From: Leptolinea sp. UBA5203
GTDB taxonomy: Bacteria > Chloroflexota > Anaerolineae > Anaerolineales > Anaerolineaceae
Assembly (NCBI GenBank): GCA_002412765.1
Contig: DHVR01000061.1
Location: forward strand, 186,001 to 250,000
Direction: 5' to 3'
Length of the DNA stretch: 64,000 nt
Part shown: positions 42,013 to 50,160 of the stretch, piece after piece
Layout: every line of letters starts with the position of its first letter
How positions within the stretch are numbered: position 1 is the stretch's first letter
Notes under the pieces: generated by a model
Databases searched by the model: none
Told to the model about the DNA's origin: nothing
Seen by the model: the letters and a program-made list of their open reading frames with translations, nothing else
Position numbers and translations under genes: made by a program

Positions 42013-43919
42013 AGATTGCTTTAATTGGACAACCCAATTGCGGGAAAAGTACCTTATTCAACCAAGTAGCTGGCTATCGCGCCGAGACAGGAAATTTTTC
42101 CGGGACGACCGTCACTTTCACTGAGACCAATGTTCGCGTATTGGGGGAAGTAGTTCGTCTGGTTGATTTACCCGGAACTTACACCCTCAAGGGGACAAAT
42201 CCGGCTGAACGTGAAGTGTTTAATTATTTGATCACTCACCCAGTGGATATTATTATTGGGGTGGTAGATGCCACCCGACTGGCTTATGGTCTGGAGCTCA
42301 TCATCGAGTTGCTGGAGTTGGGGAAACCTCTGGTTTTGGCATTAAATATGATAGATGAAGCTCAGCGCATGGGGTTAAAAATTGATGGTAATCAACTCTC
42401 AAGAGAATTAAATATACCTGTTCTGCCCATGGTTGCCAGTCGCGGCCGTGGTGTAAAACAAGTTTTTGTTACGGCTGTGCACGAAGTACAAAAACAAGCT
42501 GTCCCGGATCGATTTCTATTTGATCAGGAGATTGAATCTTATATTTCCGAGCTTAGTGACTCCAAGAGTCATCTTATCCAGCCTGTCCCCAGAATTGCCG
42601 AAATTATCAAGATTCTTGAAGCAGATGAGTATTATGAGAAAACAATTGTTTCCAAGAATGAACAATTATCTAGCTGGCTGGTGGAGAGAAGCAATCGCTA
42701 CGAGACGCATTACCATCAAGCGCTGGAATGGGCTATTAGTGCTCAGCGGCATATCCATTCGGAAAAAATGCTCAGGCAGGTAGTGTCTGAAGGGAAACGG
42801 ACGTATACCCTACGGGATCATCTGGATAAATTATTCCTGCATCCCATCTATGGTTATTTTTTCATGATTGCCATTCTGTACGCCTTTTTTCAATTTGTAT
42901 ATTCCTTTGGCAGTTTGTTGGAAGGACCTGTTATTTCATTATTTGAAAGCCTTGAATTCTGGCTGATGAGTGAGGTGGGTTCAACTACATTATTTGGCAA
43001 TATCGTATCCGGTATTGTGCAGGGAATTGCCGGCGGGGCAGGGATTGTTTTGCCTTATCTGACACCATTTCTATTAGGCCTGGGATTCTTGGAAGATGTG
43101 GGATATTTGCCACGCATTGCCTTTTTGATGGATTCTCTGATGCATAAGTTAGGCTTACACGGCAAAGCCATCGTTCCCTTGATTTTAGGCTACGGCTGTA
43201 ATGTTCCGGCAGTCATGTCGACACGGATCATGGAGGAACCCAGGGATCGGTTTATTACCACGGCACTATCCACTTTGGTACCTTGCTCGGCATGTCTGGC
43301 TGTGGTCTTTGGGTTGGTGGCTTACTATCTTGGACCGGGCCTTGCCCTGGCGATATATATTTACAATCTTGTTTTCATCGGTATTGTGGCTGGACTGTTG
43401 GCAAAATTCACTCCCGAGGATAGTCCGGGGTTGATCCTTGAAATGCCGCCTTATCGGGTGCCGACAATCAAATCCATTCTCAACCGTGCGTGGTTTCAGG
43501 TCAAAGAATTTGTCTTTATCGCCTGGCCGGTACTGATTGGCGGGAGTCTAGCCTTGGCATTGATGAATTATTTTAAATTATCTGTCTTCCTGAATACACT
43601 CACAAAACCGCTAACCTGGTTACTCGGTTTACCGGAGGCGGTTGGGATCCCATTGATATTTGGGGTTTTACGAAAAGAATTAACCCTAATCATGCTGCGT
43701 CAAGCTTTAAATGCTAGTGATTTATCTACTGTGCTGTCACAGGTGCAGATGATTACTTTTGCTGTATTTGTGATCTTTTATGTGCCATGCCTGGCAACTT
43801 TGGTGGTTATTCGCAAGGAGTTGAGCGGAAAAATGGCAGGTTTGATTGCTCTATTGACCATTGGCGTGGCTACGATTGCTGCCCTTCTAGCGAGGGGGCT
43901 GGCACTGGTGTTGTTATAA
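42009..43919 (+). CDS. feoB: Ferrous iron transport protein B
   Basis: 636 residues, shorter than the 773 of E. coli FeoB but in the range of small FeoB proteins. The N-terminal GTPase has G1 GQPNCGKST, the G3 region LPGTYTLKG, and G4 NMID; the GDI helical domain follows. The C-terminal half holds roughly eight to ten membrane helices with the Gate repeats (GYGCNVPAVMSTR and the Cys-containing VPCSACLA). The ferrous ion channel would carry Fe2+ into the cell under anoxic conditions. Followed by a terminator. Next to iron-sulfur regulators and the suf operon. Confidence 0.95.
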   Translation: MKIALIGQPNCGKSTLFNQVAGYRAETGNFSGTTVTFTETNVRVLGEVVRLVDLPGTYTLKGTNPAEREVFNYLITHPVDIIIGVVDATRLAYGLELIIELLELGKPLVLALNMIDEAQRMGLKIDGNQLSRELNIPVLPMVASRGRGVKQVFVTAVHEVQKQAVPDRFLFDQEIESYISELSDSKSHLIQPVPRIAEIIKILEADEYYEKTIVSKNEQLSSWLVERSNRYETHYHQALEWAISAQRHIHSEKMLRQVVSEGKRTYTLRDHLDKLFLHPIYGYFFMIAILYAFFQFVYSFGSLLEGPVISLFESLEFWLMSEVGSTTLFGNIVSGIVQGIAGGAGIVLPYLTPFLLGLGFLEDVGYLPRIAFLMDSLMHKLGLHGKAIVPLILGYGCNVPAVMSTRIMEEPRDRFITTALSTLVPCSACLAVVFGLVAYYLGPGLALAIYIYNLVFIGIVAGLLAKFTPEDSPGLILEMPPYRVPTIKSILNRAWFQVKEFVFIAWPVLIGGSLALALMNYFKLSVFLNTLTKPLTWLLGLPEAVGIPLIFGVLRKELTLIMLRQALNASDLSTVLSQVQMITFAVFVIFYVPCLATLVVIRKELSGKMAGLIALLTIGVATIAALLARGLALVLL

Positions 43920-43944
43920 AAAAAAGGCCGAAAGGCCTTTTTTG
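43919..43944. terminator. Terminator between feoB and the MIP18-family gene
   Basis: AAAAAGGCC-GAAA-GGCCTTTTT: a 9-base stem with a stable GAAA tetraloop and T-run. Usable in both directions between the convergent genes. Confidence 0.9.
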
Positions 43945-43946
43945 AT

Positions 43947-44303
43947 CTAGAATAAACCCCATTCGGCGGCAGTTCCGCCGTCTTCCATCATCGAGAAATC
44001 CCATGGATCCATGCCCATTTCTATAAAAGTTTCCATCTCAGAAACTTCCTGAGCTTTTTTACGGGTACTTTCCAGCATGGCTGGTCCATAAGGACAAAAT
44101 GGGGTGGTAAGAATCATTTTTACGATGAGCGTTTCGTCTTCCCCTAAATGGATATCCCGAATTAATCCGAGCTGAATAATGTCCATACCCAGTTCAGGAT
44201 CTGTGATATCGCGAAGTCCAATTCTAAGCTTCTGTGAAAGCAAGGCGTTTTGTTGATCAATTTGCCAGGATACCGTATTTAATATTTCATCGTTCGTTGA
44301 CAT
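43947..44303 (-). CDS. MIP18/DUF59-family iron-sulfur assembly factor
   Basis: 118 residues. Contains LRDITDPELGMDIIQLGLIRDI, of which DPELGMDIIQLGLI is the family signature, and TTPFCPYGPAM with the conserved Cys. This family (SufT, PaaD, MIP18) helps mature iron-sulfur proteins. The segment WDFSMMEDG near the C-terminus is an addition. It follows the SufR-like gene by 13 bases on the same strand and faces the suf operon. A specific target enzyme cannot be named. Confidence 0.85.
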   Translation of the reverse strand: MSTNDEILNTVSWQIDQQNALLSQKLRIGLRDITDPELGMDIIQLGLIRDIHLGEDETLIVKMILTTPFCPYGPAMLESTRKKAQEVSEMETFIEMGMDPWDFSMMEDGGTAAEWGLF

Positions 44304-44316
44304 AAAAGAGGTCCCT

Positions 44317-44928
44317 TTATTTAGGATTCACTACAAAGGTACAATGGTCATCGCCATTTAATACGCAATGAATACGATGAACCGGTACTGAGAGCATGGT
44401 TGAGATCAGAGTTTGATCAACCACACAGACTTCGGGGTGGGATTGTCCAATGTGGTAATAGGGGCATGAAATTTCATGGATCAGATACTGGCCATCCTTC
44501 TCTTCCCATTCAATTAGAAATCCTTCTTTGACTAAAAGAGTTTTCAAAAGATCCAAGCGATCATGCATGGGGGTATTTGGGGGAAAGATGGCATGATCCG
44601 AAGCCAAGGATTTGGCAACATTTTCAAAAATTACCTTTATACTTTTTTCCGGTAAGGCTTCTTTTACTTGATTGAGGATTTGGTTGGTTAATCTTAGGTA
44701 ATGGGTGGGGAAATGTTCCAGGCCTTTTTCGGTTAAATAGTATACCAGGCGCGGACGGCCAACCCCATGTCTCTCCTCTTCAGCACTAACCAAGGCTTCT
44801 GCTTGTAAATTGGTTAGATGGTGGCGAACTGAGATGGCATTGATGCCAACGGACTTTGCCAGGTCATTGATACTGGACCGGGGAAATTTTAATAAATTGT
44901 TGAGTATTTTTTCGCGTGTGCTTTTCAT
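44317..44928 (-). CDS. sufR: SufR-like iron-sulfur-responsive transcriptional regulator
   Basis: 203 residues. An N-terminal winged-helix domain of the ArsR/DeoR type (INDLAKSVGINAISVRHHLTNL), a GRPRLVYYLTEKG wing, and a C-terminal domain with four Cys (155, 168, 188, 196) in the setting SCPYYHIGQSHPEVC and HCVLNGDDHC, like SufR of cyanobacteria and actinobacteria, which bind a [4Fe-4S] cluster and repress suf genes. Divergent from the suf operon across the lipoprotein gene, with a strong promoter of its own. Probable role: sense cluster status and control feo, MIP18 and suf genes. Binding-site sharing is described separately. Confidence 0.85.
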   Translation of the reverse strand: MKSTREKILNNLLKFPRSSINDLAKSVGINAISVRHHLTNLQAEALVSAEEERHGVGRPRLVYYLTEKGLEHFPTHYLRLTNQILNQVKEALPEKSIKVIFENVAKSLASDHAIFPPNTPMHDRLDLLKTLLVKEGFLIEWEEKDGQYLIHEISCPYYHIGQSHPEVCVVDQTLISTMLSVPVHRIHCVLNGDDHCTFVVNPK

Positions 44929-44973
44929 AAATATTCCATTTATTGTTAGAAATATTAAAAATATTATAAGGAG

Positions 44974-45003
44974 AGTATATCATAGCCAGATTTATTTTGT
45001 CAA
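44974..45003 (-). promoter_or_regulatory. Promoter of sufR
   Basis: Minus-strand TTGACA (44998-45003), 18-base spacer, TATACT (44974-44979). The spacer end GCTATGATATA also occurs at the suf promoter. Confidence 0.6.
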
Positions 45004-45016
45004 TATATTAGATTAT

Positions 45017-45068
45017 TATGTTAAATATCCATAAAGTTATTGGGTTTACCAATATGTTAAAATATTAG
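45017..45068. promoter_or_regulatory. Two copies of a TATGTTAAATAT-like motif upstream of sufR
   Basis: TATGTTAAATATCC at 45017-45030 and ATATGTTAAAATATTAG at 45052-45068, just upstream of the sufR promoter and before the lipoprotein gene. A third copy, TATGTTAAATATTGACC at 46032-46048, covers the -35 box of the suf promoter. Candidate SufR operator; inference from repetition and position. Confidence 0.4.
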
Positions 45069-45176
45069 AAAAGCAGTAAAAATTGCGTAAAAAATGGTAA
45101 AATGGACGGTATAAGTGGGGACATCCTTTATTAGTTTTGGGAACCAAAATATCACAATAACTTCTGGAGGACAATT

Positions 45177-45842
45177 ATGAACAGAAAAATCATTACTTTG
45201 GTAACCTTATTGGTATTTGTCTCAGTGGCGTGCAGTCAGTCTGTATTAAAAACAGGCGCATCGGAGGAATTTGAATCGGCCAGCCAGGTAGAGGAAAAAT
45301 GGTCAGATACTGTCATTGTTACCAGCAAGGATAAAAAGGCAGTTGATGTGTCCTTGAGGGATGGCGGACTGCGATTCGATCTCAGAGCCAATGATTCCTA
45401 TGTGTACAGGTTCTATGAAAGTGGAACGTACAACGATGTAACGATTGAAGCTGAAGTGGAAAACCTTGGCTTGAGAAACAATGGGATAGCCCTGGTTTGC
45501 CGCGCCAATGCCGATCGTACGGAATGGATTGAATTCCGGGTGACCAATCAAGGGCGCTATGATTTGTACCATTATGATCATGAGCTGACCTACGAATATA
45601 AAAACCCATATGAGGCATTAATCCGAACCGGAAATTCAGACGCATTCAAACCCATTAAGAATAATGTGATCAAAGTGATCTGTGATGGGAATACCTATTC
45701 TCTGACAGTCAACGATGAGTTGATTTTTCAAGAGGAGATGCAAATCATCGAAGGCGAAGGCGGAGTTGGTGTAGGCGCCATGGCATTTGATGAGCTGCCA
45801 GTAAACATCGTTTACAAATATGTAAAAATCAAGAAACCCTAA
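45177..45842 (+). CDS. Predicted lipoprotein, beta-sandwich type
   Basis: 221 residues. Signal peptide MNRKIITLVTLLVFVSVAC with a lipobox ending in Cys19, then a domain starting EEFESASQ with repeated beta strands and motifs GGLRFDLR, NNGIALVCRAN, GRYDLYHYDHE and NTYSLTVNDE. The strand order resembles LamG/DUF1080-like domains and the lipoprotein at 4794-5642. A GGAGG-type site (TGGAGGACA) precedes the start. It lies between the iron-sulfur regulator and the suf operon but is probably unrelated in function. Its own terminator follows. Confidence 0.75.
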   Translation: MNRKIITLVTLLVFVSVACSQSVLKTGASEEFESASQVEEKWSDTVIVTSKDKKAVDVSLRDGGLRFDLRANDSYVYRFYESGTYNDVTIEAEVENLGLRNNGIALVCRANADRTEWIEFRVTNQGRYDLYHYDHELTYEYKNPYEALIRTGNSDAFKPIKNNVIKVICDGNTYSLTVNDELIFQEEMQIIEGEGGVGVGAMAFDELPVNIVYKYVKIKKP

Positions 45843-45871
45843 AACATAGGTCAAAAATCAATAAGTAAAAC

Positions 45872-45903
45872 AAAAAACGGACATCCCCATGTCCGTTTTT
45901 TGA
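45872..45903 (+). terminator. Terminator after the lipoprotein gene
   Basis: A 12-base stem (AAAAACGGACAT and complement) with a CCCC loop and six T after it. Confidence 0.9.
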
Positions 45904-46042
45904 TTAATCGGCTGAAATTATCTGCGATTTATTGGGTTAAATAAAATTAATACAGCTCCTGGGCCAAACTAAGAGATTTGACTGTTTGAGGGCGGGCTCC
46001 CAGTTTGATTTATAAGAATATAATATATATTTATGTTAAATA

Positions 46043-46071
46043 TTGACCTTTATTTTTCGCTATGATATAAT
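46043..46071 (+). promoter_or_regulatory. Promoter of the suf operon
   Basis: TTGACC (46043-46048), 17-base spacer, perfect TATAAT (46066-46071). The -35 hexamer is the end of a TATGTTAAATAT motif copy, so a protein bound there would block transcription. Confidence 0.7.
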
Positions 46072-46156
46072 TCAATTGTGAAAAAATATAAGTATAATAT
46101 AATAATAAATATTATAAATAACTTAAATAACCATCAGAATAAGGAGAAATTCCTCA

Positions 46157-46936
46157 ATGGCTGAATTAGTCATCAAAAATTTACATGTTAGCGTTGAAGG
46201 AAACGAAATTCTGAAGGGATTTAATTTGTCCATCAAACAGGGCGAGGTTCACGCCATTATGGGTCCGAATGGGACTGGTAAATCGACTCTCGCATATACC
46301 TTAATGGGGCACCCGAAGTATGAGGTGACCCAAGGAGAAGTTACTTTTGATGGCAAAGATATCCTTTCATTAGCACCAGATGAGAGATCACGATTAGGTA
46401 TGTTTTTAGCTTTTCAATACCCAATTTCAATCCCCGGTGTAACCGTTGCTAATTTTTTACGGGTAGCCTTAAATGCAAGACGCAAAGAGGCCAATCCGGA
46501 GGATAAGGGATATCCAATCCCTGCCTTCCGCAAACTATTGAATGAAAAAATGGCCTTATTAAAAATGGAGCCATCTTTTGCCGCTCGATATCTGAATGAT
46601 GGGTTTTCTGGTGGTGAGAAAAAAAGAACAGAAATTTTACAGATGGCCACCCTGGAACCAAAAATTGCTGTTCTGGATGAAACGGATTCCGGATTGGATA
46701 TTGATGCCTTGCGGATTGTATCAGAAGGGGTGAACACGCTGCGGGGCCCAGATTTAGGTGTTTTAGTGATTACCCATTATCAGCGTATTCTGAATTACAT
46801 CAAACCGGATTATGTGCATGTGATGTTCAATGGTCAAATCGTTGAATCTGGCGGACCTGAATTGGCTTTGAAGCTTGAAGAAGAAGGCTATGATTGGGTA
46901 AGAGAACGCTTTGGACAGGAACCCCAATTGTCCTGA
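46157..46936 (+). CDS. sufC: Fe-S cluster assembly ATPase SufC
   Basis: 259 residues, ABC-type ATPase of the SufBCD scaffold that builds iron-sulfur clusters. Seen: Walker A GPNGTGKST, Q-loop FAFQYP-type (here FLAFQYPISIPGV), the signature SGGEKKR, Walker B AVLDETDSGLDID, and the switch His in VITHYQRIL. An AAGGAG site lies 10 bases upstream. It is the first suf gene, 30 bases before sufB, and is the immediate target of the promoter that carries the candidate SufR site. Confidence 0.97.
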   Translation: MAELVIKNLHVSVEGNEILKGFNLSIKQGEVHAIMGPNGTGKSTLAYTLMGHPKYEVTQGEVTFDGKDILSLAPDERSRLGMFLAFQYPISIPGVTVANFLRVALNARRKEANPEDKGYPIPAFRKLLNEKMALLKMEPSFAARYLNDGFSGGEKKRTEILQMATLEPKIAVLDETDSGLDIDALRIVSEGVNTLRGPDLGVLVITHYQRILNYIKPDYVHVMFNGQIVESGGPELALKLEEEGYDWVRERFGQEPQLS

Positions 46937-46966
46937 GGTTGAAATTCCTGTTTACAGGAGGTAAAA

Positions 46967-48379
46967 ATGACGGATCGAGTAAATACCGATTTCCTTGAGA
47001 AACTCGGTGATTATCAATATGGTTTCAAAGATGAAGATGTTTCAGTTTATCGGTCAGAACGTGGATTAAGTGAAGAAGTAGTCCGTAAAATTTCATCCAT
47101 CAAAGGGGAGCCTGAATGGATGCTGGAATTCAGACTGAAAGCGCTAAAACATTATCTACAACGGCCTATGCCAACCTGGGGCGCAGATATTGCCAAGTTG
47201 GATTTGGATAATATTTTTTATTATGTTAAACCGTCTGACAAGGAAGGGCGCAATTGGGATGAAGTCCCTGCGACCATCAAAGACACTTTTGAAAAATTGG
47301 GCATCCCTGAAGCCGAGCAACGATTTTTAGCCGGTGTTGGTGCACAGTATGAATCCGAGATGGTTTATCACAACATCAACGAACAGCTTAAAAAACAAGG
47401 TGTGATCTTTCTGAGCATTGAAGAAGGCCTGCGCCAATATCCTGAATTATTCCGAGAACACTTCTCTAAAGTCATTCCGATTGAAGACAACAAATTTGCT
47501 GCTTTAAACAGTGCGGTTTGGTCTGGCGGCTCCTTTGTTTATATACCCAAAGGACTCAAGGTTGAATTACCCTTGCAGGCTTACTTCCGCTTGAATTCTG
47601 CGAGTATTGGCCAGTTCGAACGCTCCTTGATCATCGCGGATGAAGGTTCACAGGTGCATTATGTGGAAGGTTGTACGGCGCCACAGTATTCCACGGATTC
47701 GTTCCACAGCGGTGTGATTGAAATCATCGTCAAAAAGAACGCCAGAGTGCGTTATACCACCATCCAGAATTGGTCCAATAATGTCTACAATTTGGTAACT
47801 CAACGTGCGCTGGTGTATGCCGGCGGTACGATGGAATGGGTTGATTCCAATTTAGGATCCAAAGTGACAATGAAATATCCATCCTGCTATTTATTGGAAG
47901 ACGGCGCACATGGTGAGATTTTATCCATGGCCTTTGCCGGAAAAGGACAACATCAGGATGCGGGCGGCAAGATTGTTCATTTTGCACCCAATACGACCAG
48001 CAAAATCATTTCCAAATCCATCAGTAAAAGCGGTGGACGATCGTCCTACCGGGGGCTGCTCAAAGTCTATAAAGGGGCTACGAATGTCAGCTCCAATGTT
48101 GTCTGTGACGCCTTACTGCTGGATCCCGAGTCACGCTCGGACACTTACCCCTACATAGAAATCGATGAGCAGGATGTCAACATTGGCCACGAAGCGTCGG
48201 TATCCAAAGTGGGTGAAGAGCAGTTATTTTATTTGAAGAGCCGTGGACTGACGGACGAAGAAGCAACCACCATGGTAGTCTCAGGGTTTATTGAACCTCT
48301 TGTGAAAGAGCTGCCCATGGAATATGCCGTGGAAATGAACCGTTTGATTCAGCTTCAGATGGCTGGATCGATTGGATAA
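46967..48379 (+). CDS. sufB: Fe-S cluster assembly protein SufB
   Basis: 470 residues, normal SufB length. With SufC and SufD it forms the scaffold for de novo cluster assembly. Seen: DYQYGFKDEDV at the start, a beta-helix core with SGGSFVYIPKGLKVELPLQAYFR (short parts of it), the YVEGCTAPQYS stretch, VTQRALVYAGG, MEWVDSNLGSKVTMKYPS, and the C-terminal GHEASVSKVGEEQLFYLKSRG. An AGGAGG site lies 5 bases upstream. Confidence 0.97.
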   Translation: MTDRVNTDFLEKLGDYQYGFKDEDVSVYRSERGLSEEVVRKISSIKGEPEWMLEFRLKALKHYLQRPMPTWGADIAKLDLDNIFYYVKPSDKEGRNWDEVPATIKDTFEKLGIPEAEQRFLAGVGAQYESEMVYHNINEQLKKQGVIFLSIEEGLRQYPELFREHFSKVIPIEDNKFAALNSAVWSGGSFVYIPKGLKVELPLQAYFRLNSASIGQFERSLIIADEGSQVHYVEGCTAPQYSTDSFHSGVIEIIVKKNARVRYTTIQNWSNNVYNLVTQRALVYAGGTMEWVDSNLGSKVTMKYPSCYLLEDGAHGEILSMAFAGKGQHQDAGGKIVHFAPNTTSKIISKSISKSGGRSSYRGLLKVYKGATNVSSNVVCDALLLDPESRSDTYPYIEIDEQDVNIGHEASVSKVGEEQLFYLKSRGLTDEEATTMVVSGFIEPLVKELPMEYAVEMNRLIQLQMAGSIG

Positions 48380-48410
48380 CTTTTGGTTTCGTTAATGGCA
48401 AGGGTTATTT

Positions 48411-49793
48411 ATGGTTGAAGGAAGAGAGAAACCAATGGCAAAAGAAATTAAAATTATTCGGAGCTCGCAACGCCAAGCATCGTCAGACAATCGTTCTTTT
48501 CGATTTGCTGATTCTGCTGTACGGTTGGCGCAGAGTGAACCTGAGATAAGCAGTACACGCGAAAGAGCGCAGAAATTATTTACCGAAGGGCAGATACCCC
48601 AAAAGACCGAAGAAGCCTGGAGACGGACTCCGTTGGATCATCTGGATGGGTCCAAATTTACCCTTTTTGAAAATGGCAAGAATGAACAAGGATCCATTGT
48701 TCCGGAAGAATTAATGAATCCGTTGGGTGATGAAACCCAGGCCGGCCAAATTCTTCTGCATCATAACAAAGTAGAAAAGAAGTTGTCTGCTGGTCTTGCA
48801 GAAAAGGGCATCATTTTCACCGATTTAAAGGATGCCGAGCTTAATCATGCAGAAAAATTAAACAAAATATTTGGGAAATTTGTAAAACCTGAAGATGGGT
48901 ATTTCGCCGCCATGGCGCTGGCTTATGCTCAAACGGGAATTTTTGTATACATCCCCAAGAATGTTCACGTTGAGCAGCCTTTGCACAGCGTGCTTTGGAC
49001 TGATCATGCCGAAGAAGCTTTGATCTCTCATATTCTGGTTTATCTGGATGATGGTGCTTCACTAACTTATGTTCACGAAGTGTCTTCCTCAACCGTGTTG
49101 GAAGGAGACCTTTTTCACGACGGAAATGTAGAGATTTTTGTTGGTAAACATGCCAATCTGAAATTTGTGGAGCTCCAGTCCTGGGGTAAGAATGTATTAA
49201 ATTTTACCCATGAAAGAGCATCAATAGATCAAGATGGCCAATTGGAATGGGTTTTTGGTGCCGTTGGCAGCAAATTAACCAAAAACTTTACCGATGTTGA
49301 TCTGAATGGTCGAGGCTCGTCTGCCAAGGTGTCCGGTTTTTATTTCACTAATGGTTCCCAGCATTTGGATTTAGACACCCAGCAAAACCATCTGGCTCCC
49401 GATACCACCAGTGATTTGCTCTATAAGGGTGCCTTGTTGGATGAGAGCAGATCGGTTTGGCAGGGAATGGTTTATGTATCCCCGGATGCAAGTAAAACAG
49501 ACGGCTATCAGACCAATCGAAATCTGGTCCTGGGAAAAAATGCCCGGGCGGATGCGATTCCTGGACTGGAAATCCTAACCGATGATGTGCGCTGCAGTCA
49601 TGCGGCCACCGTAGGCAAAATAGATGCCACTCAGACGTTCTATTTGGAAAGTCGCGGCATTCCCAAGATGGATGCTGCAAAACTGGTAGTCGAAGGATTC
49701 TTTGATGATATTATGCAGCGGATTCCTTTCGAAGGCATTCGTCAGCGATTCCAAGATGCCATTCATGAAAAAATGAAAACCTTTCAGTTATAA
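48411..49793 (+). CDS. sufD: Fe-S cluster assembly protein SufD
   Basis: 460 residues, paralogue of SufB. Conserved beta-helix segments are seen: GIFVYIPKNVHVEQPLHSV, ASLTYVHEVSSS, LEWVFGAVGSKLTK, and the C-terminal HAATVGKIDATQTFYLESRGIPK with the conserved His. The N-terminus is polar. A second in-frame ATG at 48435 is an alternative start; the first has an AAGGG site. It follows sufB by 31 bases. Confidence 0.93.
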   Translation: MVEGREKPMAKEIKIIRSSQRQASSDNRSFRFADSAVRLAQSEPEISSTRERAQKLFTEGQIPQKTEEAWRRTPLDHLDGSKFTLFENGKNEQGSIVPEELMNPLGDETQAGQILLHHNKVEKKLSAGLAEKGIIFTDLKDAELNHAEKLNKIFGKFVKPEDGYFAAMALAYAQTGIFVYIPKNVHVEQPLHSVLWTDHAEEALISHILVYLDDGASLTYVHEVSSSTVLEGDLFHDGNVEIFVGKHANLKFVELQSWGKNVLNFTHERASIDQDGQLEWVFGAVGSKLTKNFTDVDLNGRGSSAKVSGFYFTNGSQHLDLDTQQNHLAPDTTSDLLYKGALLDESRSVWQGMVYVSPDASKTDGYQTNRNLVLGKNARADAIPGLEILTDDVRCSHAATVGKIDATQTFYLESRGIPKMDAAKLVVEGFFDDIMQRIPFEGIRQRFQDAIHEKMKTFQL

Positions 49794-49864
49794 CGGTAGT
49801 ATTGTAGTATCAAGGCATGATAAAATGAAATTTGTGATAAAAATTCCGATGTGGAGAAGACTGT

Positions 49865-50137
49865 ATGGCATCTGTGCCTTTCATGAGAGACCCTGAACCA
49901 AATACGATCTATGAGGTCGGCGACATGGCTGATGTGTTTTGCGATCACGAGGTCGATGGACAACGGGTAAGAAGCTGGCTGAAGGGTATCGTCGTTCAAG
50001 TCGACGCCAAGATGGTCGCCGTTCAATTTCAAGAAAATGTTTTTTTAACCGATGGCTGGATGGTTCCAGACCAAATTCTTTGGTTTCCCACCAACTCAAC
50101 CAATATTCGTCGCGTGGAAGAGGAATTTGACCTCTAA
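49865..50137 (+). CDS. Small uncharacterised protein encoded within the suf operon
   Basis: 90 residues, no recognised family. Only one Cys, no signal peptide, no membrane helix. The sequence has alternating beta-rich strands (YEVGDMADVFC, SWLKGIVVQVDAKMVAVQFQE, VFLTDGWMVPDQILWFP) that suggest a small SH3-like barrel. A GGAGAAG site lies 7 bases before the ATG. It lies 71 bases after sufD and 23 before sufS, in the same direction, and both flanking genes are iron-sulfur genes. It may help desulfurase or scaffold function, or simply be a passenger; this cannot be decided. Confidence 0.6.
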   Translation: MASVPFMRDPEPNTIYEVGDMADVFCDHEVDGQRVRSWLKGIVVQVDAKMVAVQFQENVFLTDGWMVPDQILWFPTNSTNIRRVEEEFDL

Positions 50138-50160
50138 TTACCAATAGCAAGGAAAAAATT

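Larger units (their letters stand above)
45843..46156. other. 314-base intergenic region: terminator, AT-rich suf promoter region
   Basis: Contains the lipoprotein terminator, then about 90 bases without recognised features, then the suf promoter and an AT-rich leader of about 80 bases. The leader has a perfect 7-base inverted repeat (TATAATA ... TATTATA, near 46097-46120) that could form a hairpin or bind a regulator. No small gene or riboswitch fold was recognised. Confidence 0.5.

Noticed and set aside
46080..46140. Riboswitch or small RNA in the AT-rich suf leader
   Set aside because: Only a 7-base inverted repeat; no conserved riboswitch core or paired stems.
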